Translations under genes and position numbers: made by a program
Source: Dendrolimus kikuchii
Taxonomy: Eukaryota > Arthropoda > Insecta > Lepidoptera > Lasiocampidae
Reading direction: 5' to 3'
DNA length: 64,000 bases
NCBI GenBank assembly: GCA_019925095.2
Contig: CM034389.1
Coordinates: 25,904,935-25,968,934, forward strand
In this document: in pieces, positions 51,242 to 62,804 of the stretch
Layout: each line of letters opens with the position of its first letter
Position numbering within the stretch: the stretch's first letter is position 1
Notes under the pieces: generated by a model
Told to the model about the DNA's origin: nothing
Seen by the model: only the letters and a program-made list of their open reading frames with translations
Database searches by the model: none

Positions 51242-51795
51242 TTTTTTTAACGAGGGGAAATCCGTTCGGTGTTTATACACCGCGGGGGAAACACGGTGGG
51301 GAGTGTGGGATTCGAGACGTTGGTCGCGCGAAGCCGGAAATGCTATTACCACCTGAGTCGGTGATGCCTTTTCCTTCGGTCAAGGGTACATGGCCAAGCC
51401 CCTCTGCAGGCCCTGGTAGGCGGTCGCCCAACGGGCACATACATTCCCGGGGAAACTAAGCCCCCGGCGTCTTCAATCTATTATTGCGTGGGGCAGTCTG
51501 CAACACGCAACTCGGGAGAAGTGAGCGCGCGCGAAACACGGCGCACCTCCATCTGGACGACATAACGGCGGAAGTTAAGAGGCCGAAAACCTAAGATTGC
51601 CCTCCGGCGTCGACGCGTCCTCCTTTGGCGGGAGCGGAACAAGGACGTACGCTCTCGCTCCCGCTCCGCCTCCTCCTTAGCAAGCATGACTAGCTCGCAA
51701 AAGGATGAGACAGAATCCCATCCGGGCGAGTCGGCAGTGCCTACTATAAACCCTCGGAATTCCGTCCTTCGTCTTTATGCCAGAGCTACAATTAC
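51242..51795 (-). mobile_element. GC-rich LINE 3' end (family G), diverged copy
   Basis: The T-run at 51242-51248 is followed by GAGGGGAAATCCGTTCGG, as at 43249. At the other side the minus strand encodes MLAKEEAERERERTSLFRSR and QRRTRRRRRA, which fits the charged C-terminus of a LINE ORF2. The right border is unclear, because a second family G-like piece (CGGAATTCCGTCCTTCG) sits at about 51755. Confidence 0.65.
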
Positions 51796-52572
51796 ATGGC
51801 CTGTAGTATTAAATGCTATGAAATCTATCAGACTTAAATCCGGGACCCAAATTATACACGGCCAGTCAGCAGACTACTGTTCAAATATATTCAGTTTTTC
51901 CACTTAACTGTGCTGTTTGCCTTGAACTTATACAAAAAAATGATTTATAAAAACGAATCTTAAAACAATGATTTAAAGTACACAATGGATTATTTGGCTT
52001 TTGTTTTTATTTAACATTTGAAGCACGTTTAAGGCTTTGTTTTCGTTTGTCAACTCGTAAACTAGATTTTACTGTCTGGAATGTGAAGATGGAAGGACGG
52101 GCTGATAAAGATTTAAAAATAAAACCGATCAAAACTGCTTTTGACTTTTAAGTAACTGTCTTATAGCTCCTTATCTATTTGTGCGTCGTTCATTCCAGTC
52201 TCCAAAAGTACATCAAAATACTGATCCTGACTATTTATTAATGTGTTAAAAGTTATTTTTAATCTTTTCTTTCTACCTTTATCTAAGTATTATTGTTCAA
52301 TAAAATATCTTCTAATTTTTAAACCACAATCGCGCGATTTTTCTGTCTTTTAATACCGTTTATTCAGTCACGGTCGCTAGATGTGCTGGACCCAAATGAG
52401 GCAAAATTAATAAAATAAAACACCATTTTTTCTTTACGTTCGAACCACAACCAACTCAACTTTCTTTATACAAAACTTATTACAGTATATTCTAAAATTA
52501 TTTTAAAATTTAAACTACAGTCTAAAAAAAGAAACTGAAATTAAAAACTGGATCTAAAAAAGGGGCATATAA
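51796..52572. other. unassigned AT-rich sequence
   Basis: No feature was recognised. Confidence 0.4.
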
Positions 52573-52735
52573 TTATAGATACAATATTGGTCCCAAACCA
52601 CTGTCACTTACCGGGAACGTTCCCAAAAGGCTGGCGGCGTTACCACGTTGAATAGAGATGCTTAAACCTTTGAGCAAAATAGACGCCAGCCTTCGTGAGA
52701 AGTCTACTAAACGGTCGGCGACATCTCGATAAAGT
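52573..52735 (-). pseudogene. LINE ORF2 C-terminus (GNAASLLGT family)
   Basis: The minus strand reads YRDVADRLVDFSRRLASILL, KGLSISIQRGNAASLLGTFP, VSDSGLGPI and a stop. The motif is clean, but the frame upstream is quickly lost. Confidence 0.72.
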
Positions 52736-52805
52736 TTTAGAGCGTTCTTTCTTCTTTTAATTCTAGTAATATTATAATATGAAGTGACCAGTATTATAAA
52801 ATATA

Positions 52806-52960
52806 GATAGATAGAAAACTCTTTATTGTTCACCACATACATATAAAATAAACAATTTACAGTAGTCACATTTAACCATTAAAAGTAGGAGCAAAGGGCG
52901 GCCTTATCGCTTTAGAGCGATCTCTTCCAGACAACCCGGGCTATGGATTTTATCAACGGG
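52806..52960 (-). mobile_element. LINE 3' UTR fragment (family V)
   Basis: TAGATAGATAGAAAACTC (tail complement), TTTATTGTTCACCACA and TTATCGCTTTAGAGCGATCT match the copy at 9305-9475 in reverse. Confidence 0.6.
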
Positions 52961-52998
52961 AGATTCGCGAGTGTATGACGGTGGTGTGCAAATTAAAT

Positions 52999-53002
<4 letters not shown>

Positions 53003-53032
<30 letters not shown>
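53003..53032. repeat. TA microsatellite
   Basis: Uninterrupted (AT)n. Confidence 0.95.
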
Positions 53033-53037
<5 letters not shown>

Positions 53038-53175
53038 ATATATAAATATTACACAATACATATACCTACAATGAATAAAAAATAGAGAATAAACAATAAC
53101 ACATATTAATATTATATATATACTTATATATACATCATTAATATGTGTATAGCAACAGCAATAGCTATACAAAAT

Positions 53176-53370
53176 ATATACATAAAGAAATTATTTTTTA
53201 ATCTTGATACAACAAGATGAACTTCTATGTAACAATTTTATTTTTGGCTGGAATCGCGCCAACGCATAGGCATTGATTTTGCCAAAGACACGTACAAAGT
53301 GACAGGTGGTGGAATATTAAAAAAAAGGTAGGACATTAATCGGTATTCGGTTGCAAACAAGATTTACTTC
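53176..53370 (-). mobile_element. LINE 3' UTR fragment (as at 60030)
   Basis: CGCCAACGCATAGGCATTGA, TTTGCCAAAGACACGTACAA and ACCTGTCACTTTG-type sequence in reverse match the 3' UTR of the LINE remnant at 59693. Confidence 0.6.
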
Positions 53371-54082
53371 AATATGTGTTGGAGGTTCTTGGCAGGAACA
53401 TGAAGCATGATCTTATCAGCTGTATAACTGACATTATTTTTTAAATGAATGTTTGTGAAGTCATTGTCTTGCTAGGCAATTGCTTGTTTATTGTGTTTGG
53501 CAAAACCTGACGTGAGAACTGTTCTAAAATACGATATTGCTTCCAATAAGTTTGATATATACACACATAATTATGAAATGGCATGCCGTTGATGTTCATG
53601 ACATTCTTTTGCGATATTCGTGAAATTATTTTGCGATGGGTAGTAGTGTTTCTTGAAAAGCACTTGCTAAGTCTTTAAATTGTTCAGCCGTTTTGCTTAG
53701 CAGAGATTTTTAAATATTTTATATTATTGGTATGTTGGTTAAGACTGAACAATATTTGTTTGTGAATAGTATGCTTAGGAAATACCAATTGTTTTGTGAA
53801 AAGAGACACTATTGAAGACTATTTTAATGACAAAACTACATTTGTGAAGTAGGTCGCTCTGGTCTTTTATACTATTTTCTGTGTAACGTTTTATTTTGTC
53901 AAATATATTAGGATATTATGAAAAAATTTAGTATATCCCGTCATTGTTACGACGCGTTTCTTTCTCTCATGCACTGTTTGCTACAACTCCATTAATTATC
54001 CGAAAGTAATTGTATGATATATTTCTGAACTTATAACAAAAGAGCTTGAGATAAACAAATATGAGAATTTTTAGCTAAACGT
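53371..54082. other. unassigned AT-rich sequence
   Basis: No feature was recognised. Confidence 0.4.
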
Positions 54083-54245
54083 GTTGCTAGGGAGTTGCTT
54101 GCCGATTCTTCTTCTTAAACAGAGTACTACGTTAAGCGATAATACGTTGCGGAGCGGTGTACATAGATTTGGGAGAAGACTTAATTTTTAGAATATATTA
54201 CAAACGTTCAAAAGATGTTCGCCAGAGGTACTTTTTTAAATTTGA
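54083..54245 (+). mobile_element. retroelement 3' tail with the shared module (diverged)
   Basis: AAACGTGTTGCTAGGGAGTT, GCCGATTCTTCTTC and CGTTGCGGAGCGGTGTACAT keep the module order of 4105 and 19675. Confidence 0.6.
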
Positions 54246-54249
54246 AAAT

Positions 54250-54515
54250 GAAATGTATATTTTCGAGTTGTCACAAGATTTTCCTCGTTTCGCGTCAGTC
54301 AAAGATCTACAATTTGGATGAGACTTCTGTTATATAGGACCGCCCATCTTCCGGCGCCTGTTTACTTGTAACACTTGAATACTCGTAAATACTTGACACT
54401 GGCTAGATATAGAAATCGTGTAAATCTATTGAAACATAAGAAACCCGCGTTTCGTTTCATTCCTAAAGAAGTTTTTGGAGGGAACTAAAGGCTGACGCGC
54501 GTTGCAATTTTATTT
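54250..54515 (+). mobile_element. SINE-like repeat X, decayed pieces
   Basis: TTCGAGTTGTCACAAGATT near 54262 and TTTTTGGAGGGAACTAAAGG near 54472 are two X landmarks in rearranged order. Confidence 0.4.
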
Positions 54516-54520
54516 TCAAA

Positions 54521-54949
54521 CTAGCGGCCCGACAGACGGTGGCCTGCTCTGAAAAAATAAAAATCTAGGACCCGATCCCAGCGCCACCTACCGGTTCCAG
54601 TTGTTAATCTAAACCATCCGGCAACCCACCATACCCATAAAAACAAAATCACCAAAATCGCTCCAAGTGTTTAGGAGGATTTTAGAACCCGATCTCAGCG
54701 CCACCTACCAGTTCTAATTGCGAATCTAAACACACAAAAACAAAATTACCAAAATCGGTCCAGGTGATTAAGAGGATTCTAGAACCCGATCTTAGTGACA
54801 CCCACCGGTTACAACGGGATAAAAAGTATCCTATGTCCGTCTCCTGGTTGTGAGCTACTTCCCCACCAATTTTCAGCCAAATAGGTACAGCCGTTCTTGA
54901 GTTATAAATAGTGTAACTAACACGACTTTCTTTTATATACATATATAGA
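54521..54949 (-). mobile_element. Helitron-like element (TC...CTAG) with internal tandem repeats
   Basis: On the minus strand it starts TCTATATATGTATATAAAAG after an A (54950 complement) and ends GTCGGGCCGCTAG before a T (54520 complement). A segment of about 100-118 bp starting AGAACCCGATC(T/C) and containing GCGCCACCTACC is repeated about 2.3 times (54563-54800). The 86-codon frame here is not protein-like. Confidence 0.8.
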
Positions 54950-56180
54950 TCTGTAATATTTATTTAAAGTTTGTAGTCTACTTAAATTCTTATACACTAC
55001 AGATTTTCAATAATAATATGTTCCATATAATTTATTATTTTAGCGTTCAATAATTTATACTTGTTGACATTTTCATGTACTACTTTGATACACATAAAAA
55101 CATACTTTGCATCTAAATCTGTTTTAGTAGACAATGTAGGCAGACATGACATTCGCTTATGTTAAAATAAATTCAAGGTTTTACCCTAATTTAGTTCTAT
55201 TTATGTAAATTAACAGACAAGTTGGCTGAAATAAATTCTTCACAAAATAAAATAATAATCTTTCACACTCGCTATTTAATTTATCATTAAATACAATAAG
55301 TAAATTCATATCTAATTAAAACAAGGTTATTTTGTACGTCTATTTTTAACTACAACTAATTTCCTCTTTTGTTATAGTCTTCAACAATTAAAATACTTTT
55401 TCCTTGAGTTTTCGGAAATTATAGACATTCTACTAAAATTTTGACGCATTTGGGACGCCTCTGCTATGGAACATCGACTATTTAAATTCTTTTACTCTGT
55501 GAATTGATTGATTAAATATACCTACACAATTCCAAACCATATATATTATAATTTACAGGTGTGGTAAAATACGGGTAGATTGAAATTCACATCAAATCGA
55601 AATTTGAAACTAATCTCTTTCTAAATATTATCAGTGAGTTCAGAATGAGATTTATAACATAAACGGCGATATAAATTGGATAGTAGTTGATTGATCAAAA
55701 TACTTGAAAGTACCCACAGGATCGGCGTGGAGAAATTTTCAATGATCAAAATTTTATGTGTAAAAATCCTGGTTTTTGTCCACATTGCATTTCACAGATT
55801 ACTTTTTACGTCAATTTCACAATGTGTCCAGCTTCATTGACAGTGAGACCATTTGCACATTTTTTTATACAAGAATTGTGCGTATGTGTGTAGCGTAGTT
55901 GTAGTAGTCAAAATGTGCGTAGTTTACAAAACATTTTCTAATTACCTCAAGAATTCCCTTTTTTAGCACGAGTCTGTCTTATAATTTGGCTGAAAAAATG
56001 CAAGGAACAGTATTGACGGTTCCTAGCATTGCTGTGGTAATTTCTTCAGGATGTGCAAGGAGCTTTTTAACTTGATCACATTATCTCCTTTCCACCATCT
56101 GACAACCGGACGCACTTGCTTGCGGAATTGGTATGTGTGGTAGCACATTATTGGCCATATTTGTAATCGTTCGCTAAATT
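54950..56180. other. unassigned AT-rich sequence
   Basis: No feature was recognised. Confidence 0.4.
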
Positions 56181-56406
56181 TTTTAGAAACTGCTCAGCAA
56201 TTGATTAGTGAAAATCTTACCCATAAACTCCTCTTTAGTCGAATATTTTGGGTACAACCTACGTTATTCATTCAAATTAGGTTTATCTGTGCTCTTCTTA
56301 GGTAAACAACAGGTAATACACGTTTATAACTGAAAAAAAAAGATATCAATTGATTAGGGTCTGATTCTGATTCTCTTACTTAAGAGATGGCTAATCGTTT
56401 CTTAAC
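56181..56406 (-). mobile_element. MITE-like 226-bp repeat P, copy 2 (inverted)
   Basis: Reverse-complement match over the whole length to 10374-10599. One end (GTTTCTTAAC, 56397-56406) is intact; the other is TTTTAGAAAC. Confidence 0.7.
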
Positions 56407-56995
56407 GAGATTATTAATAAGTAAGGCCGAATAAGTCCATCTTTATCATACACACTGCAAAAGATTCCTAATGCCTATAACTTGGGTGTCTTTAAGTATT
56501 GTGTGAATAGGTACCTCTACATACCTACATATATATCTAATCGTGATTATATATTCACCTAAGAAATGGCGACATTGTGGTTTAACGTGATCCTATACTC
56601 AAAAAATACTTGTGTGTGTCAGCTCAAATATTAAAAAAAACATATGCACGTGCGCCGATTAAAAACGGTTACAAGATAAACATACAAACAGACAGATAAC
56701 TATTTAGCTATTAGAATAAATTAATATAATAAGTTATTCTTAAGGTACACCAGAACACAAACATGCATTCATTAAATGTCACACACAATAACATAGTAAC
56801 AAATATGCGTGTACAACTTCCTAACTTCTTAAATTTAATTGTAAAAAAGGGTACGGAACTAGAGTCCGTAGTTGTTAATAATAAAAAAAAAACTATTTAG
56901 CTAGTAAAAAATACAGTTTGAAACGCAAAACACAACTACAAACAAATTAGATTACTTAAAGATTCATATAATATCAGAGTGCCTGACAGAAATAT
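56407..56995. other. unassigned AT-rich sequence
   Basis: No feature was recognised. Confidence 0.4.
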
Positions 56996-57215
56996 AAATG
57001 TGTGCTGAGACACATAGTAGAAGTGAAACTTCAACGGACAAGTGGAAAAACGAATCGCAACAAATTTTTAACTTGAAGTTTTACGGGCAGGTTTTCAAAT
57101 TGGACAAGTACATTAACAATCTGCCCGTAAAACTTCAAGTTAAAACTTTGTTGAGATTCGTTTTTCCACTTGTCCGTTGAAGTTTCACTTCTACTATGTC
57201 TCCCAGCACACATTT
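56996..57215. repeat. 95-bp-arm palindrome (foldback repeat, family F)
   Basis: Arms at 56996-57090 and 57121-57215 are near-perfect inverted copies (from AAATGTGTGCTG, through CAACGGACAAGTGGAAAAAC, to TTTTACGGGCAG) around a 30-nt loop. The two 60-codon frames on opposite strands are mirror images of each other caused by the palindrome. The family flank continues to about 57800 with the LINE copy inserted in it. Confidence 0.93.
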
Positions 57216-57308
57216 CGATTTTTCGCAGGTTTACTGTAAATCATGATTTGGTTAGGTTAGGTAAATTTTAATTAATGCATTTTTATTTAAACATATTTTA
57301 TTTTATCA

Positions 57309-57622
57309 CATACATACATACATACATAACTTCACGCCAGTTCCCTTGCGGGGTAGGCACGAACAACAGAGTGCCATTTAGGCCCATTCTTACACACCTC
57401 ACTTGCTTTTTTGACATTCATAACTCTTGTCATGCACACTCGTCTGTTCTTAAGGCTCCTAACATCACCCTCCGCTAGTACACGATCAATTTGATCATGG
57501 AAGGTGTGTCGTGGCCTTCCACGACTTCTGCATCCATCCACTTTTGCATTGTATATCTGTTTAGTCATTCTTTCATCATGCATTCTTTCCTCATGCCCGA
57601 ACCACCGGAGCATTCCTTATTA
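57309..57622 (-). mobile_element. RTE-like LINE 3' end, copy 12 (11-bp TSD), inside family F
   Basis: TTATTTTATCA flanks it at 57298-57308 and 57623-57633. The uninterrupted target can be read in the relative at 1300 (TTTTATTTTATCAAACAAAA). The minus-strand frame is open from MLRWFGHEERMHDER to the stop. Confidence 0.92.
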
Positions 57623-57633
57623 TTATTTTATCA

Positions 57634-58236
57634 AACAAAAAAAACTGAATTCGATCCGGAACCAATAGAAACATCGATAATCTACTCTAACATTATGCCG
57701 CTTCTCACCAGGTCTAGTCTAAATTTATGCCGCTCTTCCACGCGGCCGTAACGCTTTTTCGTGACAGAAAAATTCTAAGACCCCGTCTATATAAAACTAT
57801 GGAATAGAAACATTTATAATAATTATAGTGACGCGGGTGCAATGCCCTAGTATGTGTTTTATTAATTGCTGTGCCGTGAACTAATTTTGGTATTTAAAAT
57901 TTTATAACATTGTAATAATTTATAATATGAAACTGTGATATGGAAATACTCAATTTCTGAAATTAATGAATTATTATTATTATTATTATATAGAAGTTTC
58001 ACTTCAATAATACCTAATAGTTTCGCTAAAACTCATCTTGGTAAGCAAACTAGTATAGGTCTTGTGAACATTACGATGACACAGTAACACATAAATGATT
58101 TTAATTAATAAAAACCACCTGTCAAATTTGAATATATTTTTCTGTCTCGTATTCTGAAAGTACGCTTGGAGTTGCCTGATCACAAGGATGAAAACCGTAC
58201 TTTTCATCCCTGGGAATCGATTTTCCCTGTTGTCAA
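57634..58236. other. family F flank, then unassigned sequence
   Basis: The first 170 bp match 1310-1460 (TCGATCCGGAACCAA, TCTAAGACCCCGTCTATATA). A later TAGAAGTTTCACTTCA at about 57992 echoes the palindrome arm. Confidence 0.45.
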
Positions 58237-58493
58237 TTTTTTTTTTATGTTTTAGCCTTGGCAACCAGGCGCCGTTGTATTGTAGGCTACAATCGACGTC
58301 ATTCAACGGAGTTCTTGTGAAAACTCGAAAGGCCACATTTAGCTATATAGTTCACATTTCTCGCAAAAACACATAATTACTACTTAGTATCCTACAACTA
58401 TTGTTCATTTTAGAGTAATTTTACACATTTTATGAAAGTAAAACTGCACAGCACAACGTCTCCTTTCAGTTCGCGCCAAAAAATTAAAAAAAC
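58237..58493 (-). mobile_element. SINE-like repeat X, single copy
   Basis: A T-run at 58238-58247 (A-tail complement), then GTATTGTAGGCTACAATCGA and CGTCTCCTTTCAGTTCGCGC. It belongs to the same subfamily as units 2 and 3 of the tandem array. Confidence 0.8.
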
Positions 58494-59170
58494 TATGCGA
58501 ACCATAGATACATGCGACTCATGTCTCAACTTTCTTTACAGCCACTGTTAAATCGCGGTACGAATTTTAATAAAAAATATTAACAATTTTGTAACATCAT
58601 TTTATACTTATAAATTACTTTTCACTAAATTATTATATAATTTACATACATTTGAGCTAAATATTTACTATCATCATCTAAGAACAATTTCCCATATTAT
58701 AATCAGTGACAAATACTGGCTGGTAGAATACCACAGAAAAATAAATTTACTTGACGTTTCATATCTGACGTATTAAATGAGTTCATCAGATTTAGATATG
58801 GATTTAACGCCTCATTTCATTAGAGAAGTAGTTGTTTGTTTAACTAATCAGTTTTTATTTACTTTCATCATATTAGAAATGAAAAGCAGAGTGTTAGCAT
58901 CCGGTGAAAGGCCTATTTAGGCACTCGAACTATTAGCGCCCTCACTACGCCCGTGCGCTAAACCATCTCCTGCCTAAATAGATCGCTTTCACCACTCACG
59001 TAATGATCTACTATTTTTGTTTTAATCGCACTAATACAGAGGTAGTTTAAATGAAATAAATAACAATTTTGAATTACGCGTGTGGTTTTTCAGTCCTCAT
59101 AAAATTTCCTTATTAAGGCCCCCGGCCTTATATGAAAGTCGATTCTTCAGGAGTAAACTCCATTAAATGA
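58494..59170. other. unassigned
   Basis: No feature was recognised. Confidence 0.4.
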
Positions 59171-59176
59171 TACTTA

Positions 59177-59382
59177 GGGCCGCTTGCATAAGGTTGCTTA
59201 AATTTATTTAAGAAACACAAAACGTATTTAACACCCTTAAATACAATTAGCGTCTGGCGCAACGCAAAATTTGCCGCTAAACATATTTAAAGAACTGTCA
59301 ATACGTTTTGTGTAAAACGTATTTAGGCAGTTTAATATGATTAACTAATTTTATTTAAAGGCGATCGTTATGCAAGCGGCCC
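59177..59382. mobile_element. MITE-like 206-bp element with 15-bp perfect TIRs
   Basis: GGGCCGCTTGCATAA (59177-59191) and TTATGCAAGCGGCCC (59368-59382) are perfect inverted repeats. The interior has further pairing (ACAAAACGTATTTAA with TTACACAAAACG-type sequence). No clear TSD. No protein. Confidence 0.75.
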
Positions 59383-59692
59383 CAAGACTTTTGTGGCTTG
59401 ATAACAAGAATCAAGCCACAAAATTCTTAAAAATAAACTTTATATAAATGTAATAAACAAAAGACGTTTATTGTTCTATTTTGATACAGATTTAAAAGAT
59501 AAAACACTGATAAAAATTGACCGTGATTGATGAGTTCGAAATCTTTCTAAAAGAGACTTTCCAAGATCGATTGCTGGTTATGATCACGAGTTATTTACAC
59601 GACCTGCATTATGTTCAGATATATACCTGCAAATTTTAAAAAAATGTTATTGATAAGTATTTTTAGTCAGACAAGTTGGCGCTGAATTATAA

Positions 59693-59965
59693 ATGATATA
59701 TTCTACATTATTTCAACATCGCCTTCTCCCCAAAAAAAATGTGTCTTGCATAATTCGCCTTAGATTGGGCCACTGTTGTATGCCTGTATTCCTAGCCAAG
59801 ATCAAGGTTCGAGATCACTCTCTTTGCGAATGTGGATTAGCTGAAGGGACTTTGGAGCATATTTTCGTTTATTGCCCTAAAATCACTACTTCACTTTATG
59901 ATATTTTTCCACAAGATGTCTATGATAATAATGTTTGTATATACACACTTTATGTCAATTTTTAA
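59693..59965 (+). pseudogene. LINE ORF2 C-terminus (RNase H-proximal, Cys/His motif)
   Basis: The frame reads IIRLRLGHCCMPVFLAKIKV, then RDHSLCECGLAEGTLEHIFV and YCPKI. RLRxGH...P, C-x-CG and LEHIF..CP form the usual C-terminal Cys/His region of LINEs with an RNase H domain (I/Jockey-like). A stop precedes the first Met and the upstream part is lost. The 3' UTR continues to about 60200 and recurs at 53176 in reverse. Confidence 0.75.
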
Positions 59966-60200
59966 TGCTTAATAATATTTACTTATAGTGTAGGTAGTAT
60001 AACATAATACATGTTTGTTTTGTCCACAGGATTACAGTAGGTGTTTGCAACCGATTAATATCCTACCTTTTTTTTAAATTATTCCAACACCTGTCACTTT
60101 GTACACGTTACTGTCATTGGCAAAATCAATGCCTGTGCGTTGGCGCCAATCTAGCCACAAATATAATAGATTTCTACATTATGATATTATTTATTAGAAT

Positions 60201-60520
60201 TTATGATTTTATTGCTTTATAAGATTTTGTTTATGACAGATAAAAGCCTGATGTAAGTTAATGAACCGCTTCTGAAATTAAAATAGAAACATGATTAGGT
60301 TCATGGTTAATTTTTTACTTTTTATGTAAAAAAAGTAGGTTTTCTTATATATCTATAGTATCCACTCCATTTGCGATAACGTTAGTGTTAATGACTAAGT
60401 TCAAATGCGTCTTACTTATAGCGTTAGAAAATATCATGTTTATAATTAATTACATTAATGTATTACATACATGAGTTACCGGTTATTGTTTAACGTCATT
60501 AATATAAAATATAAAATTCT
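60201..60520. other. unassigned AT-rich sequence
   Basis: No feature was recognised. Confidence 0.4.
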
Positions 60521-60523
60521 TTA

Positions 60524-60610
60524 GAGGCCGGCAAGGCGTTGGCAACATCTCTGGTGTTGCAAACGTCCATAGGCGACGACTAGTTTGCCTGCCACAGGCA
60601 ATAAAAAATA
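60524..60610 (+). mobile_element. R310-related 3' end fragment
   Basis: CTGGTGTTGCAAACGTCCAT, AGGCGACG and GGCAATAAAAAATA keep the 3' layout of R310 but with CCTGCCACAGGC instead of the usual segment; a related subfamily. Confidence 0.5.
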
Positions 60611-61870
60611 AGAAAAGTCATATCTCAACTTAATTCACTAAAATCTTGGCTACATCTGCGTAAGTCTGCAGGTGTATTAGAGGCATAAGAGTCAATTCCA
60701 TTAAGAAAGGACTAAACAAACATATAAAGTCACTTTTACTTTTATGTACTAGTATTGATTATGCTAAAAATATATTAACCGTTAAAAAATACCGTAAATA
60801 AGTACGTTATTATAATATATAAAAATAATAATACTTCAAACATTTTCAAAAACCGTTCTAAATTCAAATCGTCACATTCCATTTTTAATGACAGCATTAT
60901 TCAAATAAATTTTAAGAATGGAACTAGTTTATACGGCCTGTATTGTCAAACAAAACATGACCACATTATCTGTTTGATACGCGCCCGATACGCGGATAAT
61001 TGTGAATGCGATTGGGCACGAGCCGATTGCGTCATTTTACAAAATACAAAGGCCCCTGGACAAATTGCAAATATAATTCACTTCAAATGTTTTAATTTGT
61101 TATATACGTGAACAAAAATGAAGCTCTTTAAGGCAGTATCTAAATGGAGTGAGCTATCTCGCTCGTGCATTAATGCCTAAACTTCGTGATGTCACCTTTC
61201 AAAATCCAATCAGTTTTAAAACACGAAAAACTTCAAAATATTTTCAACTCTATCTGTATAAGCATAGTGTTTAAATTATTAAAAATAATTTAAACGGAAA
61301 AAGAATTACGGAACTGCTGTTTTAATTTAATAATTTATTGATGTAAAATTGCCAAATATGTGTTGTCACACTAGGGAGGAAGGAGTCTCAGGAATGTGAC
61401 CAGCTATGATAAGGACAGGGGAGGGGTCAAAAATTCGTTCATTTAATACTATTTAAATTATTTTATTATAAATAGTAGGAATCACAAATTAATAGTAAGC
61501 AGGTTAAATAGATTATAATAATGTATTTGTTTAATTTCATAGAGACTTCAAACATCCCTGTGAATTATCTTACAAGTAAAAAATATATTACGTAATAAAT
61601 ATATTATAACAAAATGTAATCATTAAGCGCCTTAATTGCCTGTAATTTAAGTTGTAAATAAAAGTAATTAAGTATAATAAATTATATAACTTAATTACAT
61701 AAAATTTAACTATATTATATTTTATGTATTTACCTATACGAAATATAGTTTATATTTATATATAATATGTAAGTGTAAAAATTTTGTTTGTAGGTTTGTT
61801 TGTAAAAGGAGTTATTTCATTAGTTGACCTCCACGGAACCCTTTATTGGGGGAGTACACGGTCAACACCT
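60611..61870. other. unassigned AT-rich sequence
   Basis: No repeat or gene was recognised. Confidence 0.4.
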
Positions 61871-61934
61871 CTCTGAGCTCGTATTGCAAATGTCCATACA
61901 GCCAATATTCAATAAGTAAGCCATTTGTTTATTG

Positions 61935-62043
61935 CCAAAACCTGGCTAACAGTCAGACGGCCCACCTGATGGAAAGTGGTCACCGCCGCGCATGGACATT
62001 TGCAATGTCAGGGGCATTGCCAACGCGTTGCTGGCAGCTTGTT
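61935..62043 (-). mobile_element. R310-related fragment
   Basis: TTTATTGCCAAAACCTGGC, CAGACGGCCCACCTGATGG and GGACATTTGCAATGTC match the R310 tail half in reverse, with clear subfamily differences. Confidence 0.5.
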
Positions 62044-62800
62044 AGGATCAATTTATATTTTTAATAGGTACATATCTATAAATTTATATTGACGCACCTT
62101 AGTTTACCCTAATCAATCAAATCAGTCAATGGGTCAACACTGATTACGTTCAAATTAGGTGCGGTTAAATGACCGCCGCAATTTGATGTTTAATTAAGTA
62201 ATATATGGAAAAAAGAACATTTTTGTTCAATAACAACAACCACACAGAAATAGATCTTTACAAGGCACACTATGTATGATTTGGTATAATAATACAGATG
62301 TCTTTATTTTTTTTTAAATCAGCGGATTCGATTCCTGGCAGGGATAATTGAGTTTTCAGAAATCTAACGATACCACTTTAGTTTTCGTCAAGGTCGGTCT
62401 CGAGACTTCTCTGAGTGTTTTTGGCGATTTGGCATAATTTAAAATTTGGCCATGAAGACCCACTTGAACAATTCACCCTGAGAACAAAGCCATCGTGCGC
62501 CACTTGATGGCGGAGTTATTCGCTGACATGCACTCCATTCTGTGTATATGCGGGTAGGTGCGAATACTTTCTACTAGATAAGGCATAGGGGAAAGTCGGT
62601 ATATCATTACGCGGTACGCGATCGCCCGAGCAGTAGTCAATAACAGCACGCAGGAGCGATGTTCTATGGATAGAACGGTTGTATTCTTGATGTCCTAAGG
62701 AAACAAAGGAATACAGTACAACACGTTTCACCGTTTTCGTAAAACAATTCCTGAAGGAGTATAAAGTAGCGATTTATATACAAAAGTTGTTTTTTTTTGT
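62044..62800. other. unassigned, with a B-box-like sequence near 62330
   Basis: GATTCGATTCCTGGCAGGG may be the remnant of a SINE head; no further part was recognised. Confidence 0.35.
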
Positions 62801-62804
62801 GATA

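Noticed and set aside
56998..57213. Two 60-codon frames with nearly the same protein on opposite strands
   Set aside because: This is produced by the palindrome, not by coding selection.
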